From contig OY757016.1 in the NCBI GenBank assembly GCA_963580285.1, positions 42,547,124-42,611,123 on the forward strand: 64,000 nt of DNA. Reading direction: 5' to 3'. Shown here piece by piece: positions 51,520 through 61,373 of the stretch; position 1 is the first letter of the stretch, and each line of letters starts with the position of its first letter. A program made the position numbers and the translations under genes. The notes beneath the pieces are model-generated. The model ran no database searches, had not been told where the DNA came from, and saw nothing but the letters and a program-made list of their open reading frames with translations. The stretch comes from Lucinisca nassula (taxonomy: Eukaryota > Mollusca > Bivalvia > Lucinida > Lucinidae).

Positions 51520-51870
51520 CGCCAAATTCTGCAATGGAAGCCAGGTGTTTTTTTCTCCCGATACTCCGGTTTACGCACACCTCTGACGAACGATCGGCTC
51601 GATATAAGTGAAATAATATTCGAAGCGCCGTAAAACCAAACACACACAAAAAACATGTCACATGTAAAGTGTATTCCACGTAACTTTCAGGTACAATTTT
51701 GGGAATGCCAGACTTGCCTTTTTAACTTTTTCTTAAAACAAACAGTTTAGATCCTATCTGGTTTTTCGCCAACCTCTGATTAACGATTGGTCCAAATAAG
51801 TGAAATAATCTTGAAAGGGCCGTAAACAACCACCCCCCCCCCCCCAAAAAAAAAAAAAAAAACACACAAA
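51520..51870 (+). mobile_element. Two SINE D 3' fragments
   Basis: 51545-51640 has CTCCCGATACTCCGGTTTACG, CGATCGGCTCGATATAAGTG and AATATTCGAAGCGCCGTAAA. 51765-51870 has CGCCAACCTCTGATTAACGA, AATAATCTTGAAAGGGCCGT and poly-C/poly-A. Both match the 3' part of SINE D at 12101 in opposite orientation. Confidence 0.7.
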
Positions 51871-51897
51871 AAACTATCTGATCTGGGGCTATAAATA

Positions 51898-52023
51898 CCC
51901 AGCATGCACATGACGTTTTGTGACGTCATATCAACGTCGGTTCAACGTCATGGCGTTTATGCATCGTCACACCGACGTCGGGACGTTGATATGACGTTGC
52001 CCTAGCGACGTGTGCCTGCTGGG
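51898..52023. mobile_element. ACGT-rich 126-bp MITE
   Basis: Inverted ends CCCAGCATGCAC / GTGCCTGCTGGG. The interior alternates AACGTC, GACGTT and CGACGTCGG words, symmetric around about 51960. Partial copies are at 40985-41100, 49951-49992 (CAGGCAC...GTGCCTG hairpin) and 50815-50905. Confidence 0.8.
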
Positions 52024-52325
52024 AACTCTGTTTGCTGTTATATACTTTATTGTCTCTACGCCAAGTTTCACGATGTACGGTTGAGAGCCTGGTCCCCGGC
52101 ACACACGGTTTTACAATGACGCTTCAGTATTCTACGGCATTCGGTGTTTATAGAAACTCGCAAGCGGGCTGGTTTGACGTTTAACGGCCTAGTAAACACA
52201 ATTTAAGCCTGTCGAGCCGGCCTGTTTTCGGGCCTAAAAGACTTTTCCTGAGAAGGTTGGCACATACAGCAACGCACTTCTTCACCCAGAGACTGACAGC
52301 CTGACATATCTTTCCTGAATCACAG

Positions 52326-52537
52326 GTACTTGGCACGTTGCTTTGCCAAAGGTGTGTGAAATATGTCAAATGATCGAAATCAACAAAAATTAGCAAATTT
52401 TGTTGATTTTGGTCATATGACTAGACTAGCGCTTAGATCCATATATTGAGAAATTTTCTAAAATTGCTGATTATTATTATTATTATTATTTTTTGTTTAT
52501 TTTTGTTGATTTTGATCATTTGTAACGTGCCAAGTAC
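52326..52537. mobile_element. Short MITE with GTACTTGGCACGTT ends
   Basis: GTACTTGGCACGTT (52326-52339) is exactly inverted at 52524-52537. Both sides then have an AAATGATC(G/A)AAATCAACAAAAA-type stretch, extending the inverted repeat with a gap. The interior also has an ATT microsatellite (about 52468-52490). The class is unknown. Confidence 0.8.
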
Positions 52538-52547
52538 ATGTGTCTTG

Positions 52548-52835
52548 TCGGCCCCCGCCCATCGGGGCTTGACGAAATAGATGGGCTACATGATGCTTCC
52601 ACGCAGAGCTGAAACCAACCGAACACGTGTACTGGTAAACCGCTTAGAGGATCTAAGCCTGTCCAGGCAAAGCGGTGCGAGTCGGACTGTCCATGCAAAT
52701 AAACCTTATTGGTTTCATGGGCGAAAGGGCTTGAGAAGTCATTTCATCTCAATGTCGGGTAAAAGTCCCACAAAATTGGAAGCAACGTCTCCAAAATGAC
52801 CTATACAGTGTTGACCTCAAATCAAACAAACAAAA
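52548..52835 (+). mobile_element. SINE A, full length, with 12-bp target-site duplication
   Basis: TCGGCCCCCGCCCATCGGGG at the 5' end, full body, tail CTCAAATCAAACAAACAAAA. ACATGTGTCTTG flanks it at 52536-52547 and 52836-52847. It gives the reference length of about 288 bp for SINE A. Confidence 0.92.
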
Positions 52836-53010
52836 ACATGTGTCTTGAATCAGCGGAAGGGAGGGAAAGATCGTAGAATGCTTTATATTTCATGATCAAT
52901 CTCCATGAAAGTGTTGCAGATCCACTGGGGATCGAACTCCCGACCCCAGAGATCGAACCATCGACCTTATGATCATCAGTCAGACGCGCATCCGACTGAT
53001 AGAGGCAGGG

Positions 53011-54050
53011 ATATTTCTGGCCCTAATTTATGATAAGCCTTTAAAATTGGCCCAGGGCCTATATCCTATTCAAATGCATGTAAAATCTAAACTTTGATGG
53101 GCCTTTTCAAATTTTATTCCCCCCCCCCCCCCCCACACACACACACAGACATAGACATACACACTGGGATATGGACATTTTGATGGGCCCTGGCAGTGTC
53201 CTTGGTAACCATCTTAGTGGAAAATTAACATAATATTTGAATAACTTATATAGAGGGTGTTGGGTTTAAATTAGAAGTCTCTGTAGCAGTCTAAAAATGG
53301 GTCGGGCCCATTCAAAAAATATCCCAGATAGGGACCGGCTGACTCACCACTAAAATGAAATGGTAGTTGTTGATGCATGTTATAAGTTGATTTTTTCCAT
53401 GGGCATGTCAACACAAGACACAATTTGAAGACCATAAATATTCAAATACAAAAGTTTGGGCTTTAACTTTGTAAACATTTATATATGCAATGGCAAAGTA
53501 TTGACCTTTCAACCCTCAAGATTGATATAGGTATCTACGCATGCAAGGGACGTTTCATAATGAGCCGTATTATCTTGATCTACACTAATTGCCACTCTGT
53601 TGATTATTTTTACAAAAACACCTATTGACAACCATGGACTTGCCTAAACTCAAAGATGGGAGAGTCCAGTTGAAAATTCCATGGGTGTAAAGGTTAATCA
53701 CCGGACAAATTTACATATGTTAATATGCAAACATAAATAAATATTTTTATGTATGAACAAGACTCTTTGCCATGTTTACAGTTTTATTTTTAGCTTTGAA
53801 TTTTTCACTTCTGGTCACTCAAACATTCCATACTCTTGAAAATTCTATAAGATGCGGAAATAAATATTTCAACTAACTTTATTCACGGAGCTTTATATGT
53901 TCACTTTGCTTCTGTCATTGAGCCCGTGTACGAAAAAAAATCAAAGCACTGGGAATACTGGTGGGTCGATTATCTCTGGGTGTAGGGTGGCGTTGACTTA
54001 GACTGTTAACAATTACTTTAATCCTTACTTAATGTACTTTCCTGTATTGT
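53011..54050. other. No gene or known repeat seen
   Basis: AT-rich sequence with a C-run followed by a CA/CAGA stretch at 53119-53160. No ORF, hairpin or family match is convincing. Confidence 0.4.
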
Positions 54051-54054
54051 AAGC

Positions 54055-54395
54055 AAACAGTGTAGACACTGATCAGACGCTGCGTTTTGCGTCGACCCAT
54101 AAACTCCTGTGCTGTAAGCAAACAGAGTAGGCCTGACCAGACGCCGCGTGATCTGGGTCTACACTGTTTGCCAAGCCCAACACATTTCTAAAGCTTTGTT
54201 TGTTTATTTGATTTAAGGTTTTACATCCCCGTAGACTGTTAACATTTACTTTAACCCATACTTTCCTGTACTGTTAGCAGACAATATAGACCCTGATCAG
54301 ACGCTTCGTTCTACGTCGTCTGACCCTTAAATTCTTCTACTGTAAGTAAACAGTGTAGACCCTGATCAGACGCCGCATTCTACACTGTTTGCCAA
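54055..54395. repeat. Cluster of four CAGTGTAGA palindrome units
   Basis: Unit starts near 54055, 54117, 54280 and 54345. Each has (A/G)CAAACAGTGTAGACC-like text, GATCAGACGC and CGT(T/A)TTGCGTCG-type cores. Only the second has a complete right arm (CTGGGTCTACACTGTTTGCC). Shared flanks (TACTTTCCTGTACTGTAAGC) show local tandem duplication. Confidence 0.72.
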
Positions 54396-54543
54396 GCTAA
54401 CCCGTGACTCCAAGACAAGGTTCTTCAGATAACCCTATTACGCAATACGCTGACCTCACTGCAATAAAATTAACGCTGTTACAGTAACCAAATCAGTGAT
54501 AGTCAAGTGGACCTTAGCACTGAAGAGTTTCTATGCTTTAGAA

Positions 54544-54576
54544 CTTTGGGTCGATTGTTAAACAATCGACCCCAAA
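54544..54576. repeat. Small hairpin GGGTCGATTGTT
   Basis: TTTGGGTCGATTGTT is followed directly by AACAATCGACCCCAAA. Related text (GGATCGATTGCTCATCTATC) is at 62530. Confidence 0.8.
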
Positions 54577-54809
54577 ACTACAATAAGACATGTGCAATAA
54601 GCAAAGATTCAGACTAGGCTGCACATCTAGACACTATGGCAAGAATTGTTGGAATCCCTTTTAGGGCAGTCTCGTGACTTTAGAAGATACACGCGATAAG
54701 CGCAGACTTTGATCAGATTGCGCAGATGCGCAGGCTGACCTCAGTCTTCGCTTGTCGGACGAGTCTTGTCGTAGGTTTTGTCGTGCGCAGCCTCATTTAT
54801 TTATAATTT

Positions 54810-55075
54810 GTTTGTTTGATTTGAGGTTTAACGTCCCCGTCAACACTGTATAGGTTATTTTGGAGACGTTGCTTCCAATTTTGTGGGACTTTTACTCGAC
54901 ATTGAGATGAAATGACACCTCAAGCCCTGTCGCCCAATGAAACCAATAGGGTTTATAAAAAATAGATCATATATATAAGCGGTCCACTAGTTCAGTGTAA
55001 AAACTGACAACAACCCTTCTTGAATCAGCCGAACAGGAAAGAATGACCGTAGAAAAGGAAAGGCTATTGCCGACC
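54810..55075 (-). mobile_element. SINE A fragment and SINE C fragment
   Basis: 54810-54957 is the 3' part of a minus-strand SINE A (GAGGTTTAACGTCCCCGTC to GAAACCAATAGGGTTTATAA). 55000-55075 is SINE C body (AACTGACAACAACCCTTCTT, GAATCAGCCGAACAGG). A MITE H-like sequence does not separate them; the break is abrupt. Confidence 0.75.
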
Positions 55076-55286
55076 TGGGGTAAATGGGTATTTAGCTCAC
55101 AGCGAAGACTATGGTTAGAAGGGTGATCTTCAAACATTCCTGTGTCGCAAATGAAGTTTTGGTGCTGGTTTGAACCGACTCACCATCTGGTTAACAATCC
55201 CCCACTTTATATAGAGAAAACAGGGTTTTTTTGCTTTTTTCTGCACCGAACATGATTTTACGAGGGCCATTGAAGAGTCCAACGCA

Positions 55287-55522
55287 TCGTGAATTAACCC
55301 ATTTTGTACCGGAAACCCGAAAACGGTTACTCGGGCAAACAGTGCAGGCCCAGATCAGACGCCGCAGAACGCGGCGTCTGATCAGGGCCTCCACTGTTTG
55401 CAAGAAGTTCAGCCATTTTCCAAATCAATTTTGGAGATACCACAACCTGACACCCCTCAATTAAGAAATGACTCCTGCTTTATATAAGGTGGAAGATTCA
55501 ATTTGGTACAAAAAGGGGTATG
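55287..55522 (+). mobile_element. MITE F copy with CAGTGTAGA palindrome
   Basis: TTAACCCATTTTGTACCGG opens it and TTCAATTTGGTACAAAAAGG closes it. The palindrome at 55335-55401 has a perfectly symmetric core (ACGCCGCAGAACGCGGCGT). CCTGACACCCCTCAATTAAG lies right of centre. Confidence 0.82.
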
Positions 55523-56332
55523 AACCACAATTATGGCACTTACACGTATCTACCAGCATGATTAGACTGCAACTTAGTGCAGAGGTTTTTGTAAAGTTGG
55601 TACCCTGCTTGCATCATGGCCGCGCGTGTCATAAATTTGAAATGTAACCGGGAAAGAAGACATTTTGGGAATTTGAAATACGGGTCTGTTATCGAAGTCC
55701 GGACTACTCACAACACTAGTAAAATTCAGAAAAATATAGTCATTTTTTTATGTACTAAGGAATTTCATTACATGGACACGTTTGCTTGTTTTTGTTGCGG
55801 TTTTTGGCTCATTTTGGAGACGTTGAAGGTGAAAAATTGTGATATTTTTCTTATTTCTGCTCAAAATATAGATTGTGGGTACACGTTAGAACTGTTTCAT
55901 GAAACTTTCGTGTTTTTTTCGGCGGTAACATTTACAATGTATTTGCATAGGCGTGTTTTCATAATGCACGTGTTAGAAAGACATCTTTGCAGCCCATGGA
56001 TGCGTTATCGTTTTGCTTGTCACATGACTTATATCGTTTCTAATAACATACCAGGCTTTCTTTCTTTCTTTCTTTCTTTCTTTCACTTAACCTACACTTT
56101 AGCAGCTTGTAAAAATACTCGTACTTCGGTCCTTTGACGTAAATAAAACCGCTAAAACATACGTAATGAATCACTTTTAAAGTCAAAAGTTCAGCGCGGG
56201 TTATATTATTAACCCATATGTGACAATGGAATCGTCCACCTTATAAGTTTGGAGTGCGCCATTTCCAATTATAGGAGTATCAGGTTTGTTTTTGTTAGTT
56301 GCAAATTTGACCAAAAAATGAATTTTCTTTCA
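55523..56332. other. No supported gene; MITE H fragment and (CTTT)n
   Basis: A 173-aa ORF starts at an ATG (55616) in good context (MAARVINLKCNRERRHFGNL). Its middle, however, is a MITE H fragment (about 55840-55925) and its end a CTTT microsatellite (56058-56083), so it is unlikely to be a protein gene as it stands. Confidence 0.4.
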
Positions 56333-56399
56333 GCAAACAGTGTAGACCCAGATCAGACGCCGCTTTCTGCGGCGTCTGATCTGGGTCTACACTCTTTGC
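56333..56399. repeat. CAGTGTAGA palindrome, best preserved
   Basis: GCAAACAGTGTAGACCCAGA, core GACGCCGCTTTCTGCGGCGTC, then TCTGGGTCTACACTCTTTGC. Outer arms and core are almost perfectly symmetric over 67 bp. Confidence 0.92.
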
Positions 56400-57194
56400 C
56401 AGTGTCCCAAAAAAGGCCCGCTAGGCATATATGGATTAAGCTTATCGGCTTTTTTCAATGCTTTATGCAACTTTGCAGCGAATTAAAGGGTTTTATAATT
56501 CTTTCCCATTAGGAAATAATCTTTTAGATATCAATACCTCATTAAGGTAGACATTTTGGCGTTTAGAATAGGACACTTTGCAGTGAAAATAATGAAGTCA
56601 GCTGTAGAAAAATTCAATAAATAAAAAAAAATGAAATGTATGGCGAGCGAAAACTCAGAAAAGTCTATGCCGTATGATCAGAAACTTTTGATGTTCATTT
56701 CAAAGAGCACTCAAAATCCGGACACAGTACTTGCGAACTACGCAGACTCAGACCAGACAGCGCATACGCATGGGTTTTCGATTTTCGCACATGCCATTCC
56801 GTTGAATTTTCCATGTGTTGATAAATTTATTGCATACAAATCTTTGCAGATTTTGAACACCAAGATTAGCCATTTACTGTGAGGTCGGAAGTTAAGATAA
56901 TATGGTATAATAATATCAGTTGACATAAGGAAAGTTAAAATTTACAGTAAAGTTTGTAAACAATTGAACTTTAAGAAACTGTTGTTTGCTCGCTGTGTTT
57001 TCCTTCGAAATTTGCATTTTCTAGCACTTGAAGAATTATTCGGAAAGTTGAAAGAGAGAGATTTAAGTTTGCATCTTTTTTTATAATCAGAAAATCTTCT
57101 TTATTCTGAAGTTTGATCCACAGTGTTTTTTTTTTCTTTCGTTCTTGTTTTTAAATTGATCATTATATTAACGTACTATCTCGGATATGAAATA
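56400..57194. other. No gene seen
   Basis: AT-rich. A faint CAGTGTAGA-like remnant (GCAGACTCAGACCAGACAGC) is at 56740-56760. No repeat family or exon is recognised. Confidence 0.4.
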
Positions 57195-57355
57195 GTGTAA
57201 ATACAGGACTGGTAACATATAATAAACAAGGAAAATTATTTTCTTTATTTCTCGTTAGAAACATAATTGTGGCTACTTGTTGGAATCGCCTCGTTTCTAA
57301 CAAGTTACCACAAAATATGGTTATTTTCGAGAAATAAGAAAACACATCCCAAGTT
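57195..57355. repeat. MITE H-type hairpin
   Basis: TTTCTTTATTTCTCGTTAGAA and GTGGCTACTTGTTGGAAT are followed by AACAAGTTACCACAA and TTATTTTCGAGAAATAAGAA, a foldback of about 130 bp. It lacks the GTGGGGTT right end. Confidence 0.6.
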
Positions 57356-57384
57356 TAGTATTGTCTTTACTCATTTTTGATTAA

Positions 57385-57555
57385 GAAATAGATCAGCTCT
57401 AGCTGTGATTTGTTGTGTAATAAATCACAGTTTGGAGGTCAGTTGTAAAGTAGACAAATCACAAGCGCGTAGCGCGCGTGATTTGTCTACTTACAACTGA
57501 CCGACAAACTGTGATTTATTACTCAACAAATCACAGACAAGAGCTGATCTATTTC
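57385..57555. repeat. 171-bp near-perfect palindrome
   Basis: GAAATAGATCAGCTCT (57385) pairs with GAGCTGATCTATTTC (57541-57555). TGTGATTTGTTGTGTAATAA, CAGTTGTAAAGTAGACAAAT and GCGCG pair in order with the right arm about the centre GCGCGTAGCGCGC. GTGATTTGTTGT recurs at 57795. It is probably a foldback mobile element. Confidence 0.9.
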
Positions 57556-57915
57556 GATTCTAACACGCTGAAAATCGGCAATAATGTTGTTGTTTCCTTC
57601 AAACTCTCACAACCTTTCGCCATTGTTAGAAGAAATCCCGCTAAAATTATAGACTGAAACACATGCATTTATATCCTTTTCTTACGTTTTCGATGCGAGA
57701 AAATGACGTTACACCGTCTAACGTCAAGGAAATCGACTAGTGACGTCATAAATTGGGAATTGTAATGACGTCACTTGTCACGCTCTTCCGAGCTGTGATT
57801 TGTTGTAGAATAAAACACAGTTATTTTCCATTGCCTATATAGGCGCGCTGTGTTAGAATACGTCGTAATTTTTTTTTCTTTCACAAACAGTGGTAAAATA
57901 ACGCATAACATCAGC
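57556..57915. other. No gene seen
   Basis: A half-copy of the palindrome (AGCTGTGATTTGTTGTAGAA at 57790) and TGACGTCA words at 57740-57780. Otherwise unique. Confidence 0.4.
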
Positions 57916-58190
57916 GAAATTCATCACGAAAACACGCCTATATAATTTTGATCTCCTTGAACCCCACTTTTATATTGTAAATCTGGGGTTTACGGGGGTA
58001 AACCTCATTTTTCTTATGTCTGCTCTAAAATATAGATTCTGGGTACTCGTTAGAACCGCCTCGATCTAACGAGCATCCCCAATCTATATTTTGTGCAGAA
58101 ATAAGAAAAATATCACCATTTTTCATCATCATAAAATATTCATTTTTTTCGGCGAACAAATTTTCTATGTGTTTTATATAGGCGTTTATT
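57916..58190. mobile_element. MITE H copy (inverted orientation)
   Basis: ATCACGAAAACACGCCTATATA at the left, GAACCCCACTTTTATATTGTA, a hairpin around 58034-58085 (GATTCTGGGTACTCGTTAGA / TCTAACGAGCATCCCCAATC) and TATAGGCGTTTATTCGTAATTTT at the right. Confidence 0.8.
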
Positions 58191-58277
58191 CGTAATTTTG
58201 TTAGCGTAATGCCGTGTGCTGTGTGCAAGTGATATGTGTAACCTAAAACTTTGCGAGGACAAAAATCCAAAGAAAAA

Positions 58278-58412
58278 ATGAGGGATAGAAATATATCTTC
58301 ACCAAGTGACAAAAAAGTTTGGAATTTTCCCACTCTACACGATCTTCACATAGCAGCTAATTCGTTACTTAGACAAGCCATGCTTAATGAAAGATCCAAA
58401 CGATGGTCAAAA
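58278..58412 (+). CDS. Candidate first coding exon (45 codons)
   Basis: ATG in AAAAAAATGAG context, then 45 open codons including PSDKKVWNFPTLHDLHIAAN and SLLRQAMLNERSKRWSK. It ends in phase 0 at a consensus donor (AAA|GTAAGT). Composition is charged and helical, unlike the poly-Phe/Ser shadows around it. I do not recognise the protein. No matching second exon is seen before the window ends, and the next 400 bp is CTTT-rich. It could be a chance ORF with a chance donor. Confidence 0.35.
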
Positions 58413-58417
58413 GTAAG

Positions 58418-58830
58418 TTTATTCTTTCTCTTTCTTTCTTTCTTTCTTTCTTTATTTCTTTCTTTCTTTCTTTCTTTAATGTCATTTCATTGCAATAAGG
58501 AGGTCACTTCTGTATACAGCAGCATGTTTTCTTTCTTTCTTTTGAAATTAGAAATGATGATCGATTATTTATGTCATTGTAATAAGGAGGCAACTTTCGT
58601 AAACAGAAGCATGTTTTCTTTCTTTCTTTCTCTCTTTTTTCTATCTTTCTCTTTGAAATTAGAAACGATGACTGATCATATGTCATTGTAATAAGGAGGC
58701 CATTTTTGTAAACAGAAGCATGTTTTTTTCCTTTCTTTCTAAAAATACGCAACGCTACACGTTTTTTTTTCTATTTTTTCTTTCTTTATGAAAGGGAGGC
58801 AATTTTGTACAAAGACAGGAAGGTGCTGCG
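58418..58830 (+). repeat. ~90-bp tandem units with (CTTT)n
   Basis: TGTCATT(T/G)..TGTAATAAGGAGG, ACAG(A/C)AGCATGTTTTCTTTC and GAAATTAGAAA(T/C)GATGA recur at about 58480, 58573 and 58681, with a weaker fourth unit. CTTT runs join them. Confidence 0.82.
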
Positions 58831-59277
58831 TTTCCGTTTTCTTTTCTTATCTGTCTTCTTTCTTTAATATATATAAATGATAACGTCGATTTTAGAAGGT
58901 GGTGGTGGGGTAATGGGGGGTTGGGGGCAACTTTTACATCACTGTTCCTGAACTCTTTTAGGTCGAATGTATATCAGTCGAACTAAAGTTGTATATATAC
59001 GTAGCCCCAGATAAGAGGGGGTATCCACGTTTATTTTTATTATTTCTGTACGAAAACATATCTGTTGTGGGTACTCATTAGAAGGCCTCGTCTCGTACTT
59101 TTCGGATGAAAAAGCGCCTTATCTGGTGCTATGTATGCATAAACGTTACATTTATAGATACTGCTGATGTCCATACCACTTACCAGAAAAGTTAAAATGC
59201 AATTGAAAGCAAACATATTGCATAGAAAATAACACGTCTATACTATTTGCTTTAAGTGGGTGGTTGGGTGAGGCGAA
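58831..59277. other. No gene seen; MITE H trace
   Basis: TGTTGTGGGTACTCATTAGAAGGC at about 59060 is a MITE H hairpin arm without its partner. A GGTGGTGGGGTAATGGGGGG stretch is at 58900. Confidence 0.4.
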
Positions 59278-59460
59278 GATGTCGTGTATCTTGCGCCCCT
59301 AGGGCATCCTACAGTTGGGCAAGGCCTGCTGTCCTTCTCGGACCCATCAATACCTATTGATGGGTCCGAGTGTCCTTGCAGCAGAAGAGGGGGGGGGGGG
59401 GGGGGTAGTGCTATTTCTTCTGCTTCTACACTTGCATTTATATTCCTATACCATTTAAGA
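59278..59460 (+). repeat. Repeat I copy with hairpin and poly-G
   Basis: GTCGTGTATCTTGCGCCCCT, a hairpin at 59337-59371 (CTCGGACCCATCAA / TTGATGGGTCCGAG), poly-G at 59389-59406, then TCTTCTGCTTCTACACTTGC. The hairpin is shared with 26963-27000. Confidence 0.65.
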
Positions 59461-59499
59461 AGATGTCGTTAGAGTAAATTGTTGACAACGTTTAAAGGT

Positions 59500-59975
59500 T
59501 TTTTATTTTTTTATTTTAGCTCTGGCGGCCATTAATGTTTAGCAAAGCGGAACCATGGTACCATTTTAGCAATTTTGGCAGCGGGTCACCCAATGAACAT
59601 TCAATGTTAAATTATTTCAAAATACATTAACCGGTTTAGGAGGATGTGTCTTTTAAGTAAATTGTTGATGGATGACGAACCACGCAAGGCGACGTACGAC
59701 CATAATTGGACCAGTGGGCTAGGAGGAGCTGTTGTTTAAAGTTTATTTTTTTTATTTTTAGCTCTGGTGGCCATTTTGTTTAGCGGAGTGGAACCATTTT
59801 AATCATTTTGGTAGAGGGTCACCCAAAGAACATTCCTGTGAAATTACATGTATTTAAAAATCCATTCACCGGTTTAGACGTCTTTTAAGTAAATTGTTGA
59901 CGGACGACGACTGACGAACGACGACGTACAATGGACAAAGCGTGATCACAATAGCTCAACATGAGGTGAGCTAAG
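59500..59975 (+). mobile_element. Pearl-like fragment, two ~240-bp units
   Basis: TTTTAGCTCTGG(C/T)GGCCATT, GCGG(A/G)ACC, GGGTCACCCAA(T/A)GAACATTC, ACCGGTTTAG and AAGTAAATTGTTGA are repeated at 59515 and 59755. It ends with GACGGACGACGACTGACG, ATCACAATAGCTCAACATGA and GGTGAGCTAAGG, like the right end of the element at 1268-4130. Confidence 0.7.
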
Positions 59976-60021
59976 GAAAAAAAAAGGTTATCATGAAAGT
60001 TGTTTTCTTAGTACAAATTTT

Positions 60022-60280
60022 GGGGCTTGAAGAAATAGATGGGCTGCATGGTGCTTCCACGCAGAACTCACGAGTACTGGTAAACAGCTTAGAGGATCTA
60101 AGCCTGCCCAAGCAAAGCGGTGCGAGTCGGACCGTCCATGCTTATAAACCGGGCGGCAGGGCTTGAGATGTCTTTTCCTCTCAATGTCGGGTAAAAGTCC
60201 CACAAAATTGGAAGCAACGTCTCCAAAATGACCTATACAGTGTTGAGGGGGACGTTAAGTCTCAAATCAAACACAAAAAA
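60022..60280 (+). mobile_element. SINE A with 15-bp target-site duplication
   Basis: Starts GGGGCTTGAAGAAATAGATG (5' end slightly truncated) and ends CTCAAATCAAACACAAAAAA. CTTAGTACAAATTTT flanks it at 60007-60021 and 60281-60295, perfect over 15 bp, so it is a young insertion. Confidence 0.93.
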
Positions 60281-60295
60281 CTTAGTACAAATTTT

Positions 60296-60655
60296 AGAAA
60301 ATCTATTAGGTGTATCAATCGCACTTAACTGACAGTAAGGAGAACAAATTACTTTCAAATAACATTTAGGTTGTTAAACAAAGTTTATATTCCATGAAGG
60401 TCATTAATAAATGATCTATCAATTTCATAAGCGTATTACATGCATGCAAATAACTTGAACAAACTATTATGACTACTTAATGCTAATGCGTGCATTAGCA
60501 AGTACTTCTAAAAAGATTCGATCGAAAAACATTAAAAAGTGTCATGGCTATTTTGTTCCATTTCAAAAGAGAGACAACTTTGGCAAATAAGAAATTACAG
60601 ATTTCTCTCCTAGGTCTTTTCTATTTACTATAGTTTTCCTACTTTCTATATTAAT
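60296..60655. other. No gene seen
   Basis: AT-rich unique sequence without repeats or ORFs of note. Confidence 0.4.
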
Positions 60656-60720
60656 ACCACCTTTTGGACTGCTCAAAAGTGGTCATTGAAAGACCACTTT
60701 TGAGCAGTCCCAAAGGTGGT
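60656..60720. repeat. 65-bp palindrome
   Basis: ACCACCTTTTGGACTGCTCA...GTGGTC (60656-60684) is inverted at 60692-60720 with one mismatch in 29 and a 7-nt loop. Confidence 0.9.
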
Positions 60721-60942
60721 CTTTAACCACAGGACATGAAATGCAGAAAGCACAAAGAAACAATTACTGCAAACTGCTAAATAAGTTATTTGAAACAAAA
60801 TTAGTCTTATTTTTAGGTGGTCTTAATAGCGGAATTTTACGGATTTGCACAGCATTTAAATTGTTTCGAACTGGGACTTCCAAAAATTACACCACACTGA
60901 AAATTCCATGTAATAAACTGATCGGGTTTCCTATCTTTAGAC

Positions 60943-61232
60943 GGCCCCCGCCCATCGGGGCATGAAGAAATAGATGGGCTACATGGTGCTTCCACGCACA
61001 CGAGTACTGGTAAACTGCTTAGAGGATCTAAGCCTGCCCAGGCAAAGCGGTGCGAGTGTCGGCCCGCCCATGCTTATAAACCCTATTGGTTTCATTGGGT
61101 GGCAGGGCTTGAGATGTCATTTCATCTCAATGTTGGGTAAAAGTCCAACAAAATTGGAAGCAGCGTCTTCAAAATGACTTTTACAGTGTTGACGGGGACG
61201 TTAAACCTCAAATCGAACAAACAAACAAAATA
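60943..61232 (+). mobile_element. SINE A, near full length, with target-site duplication
   Basis: CGGCCCCCGCCCATCGGGGC at the 5' end; part of the CAGAGCTGAAACCGACCCG segment is deleted; tail CAAATCGAACAAACAAACAA. Flanked by CCTATCTTTAGA (60931-60942) and CCTAAGTTTAGA (61233-61244). Confidence 0.85.
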
Positions 61233-61373
61233 CCTAAGTTTAGAAGTAAAATGGAGCTTTCATCGAGTATTCATGTTTAGTCTCAACGAAGCTGTTCCAT
61301 TGAAAGAGAAATCGTTTTCTGAACATTTGTCAAAATGATACACTTTGAGCCAAACAGGGATGCATTTCATCAT

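Larger units (their letters stand above)
52160..53010 (-). mobile_element. SINE C broken by a MITE and a SINE A
   Basis: The minus-strand SINE C has its head near 53005 (GCAGTCGGATGCGCGTCTGAC-like; CTCGGTTCGAT region altered) and its tail at about 52175 (TTTAACGGCCTAGTAAACAC). It is interrupted by a MITE at 52326-52537 and a SINE A at 52548-52835. The body is continuous if both are removed (TCCTGAATCA before, GAATCAGCGGAAGGGAGG after). Confidence 0.8.

Noticed and set aside
55616..56137. 173-aa ORF starting MAARVINLKC
   Set aside because: The middle is a MITE H fragment and the end a CTTT microsatellite; no domain and no splice support.
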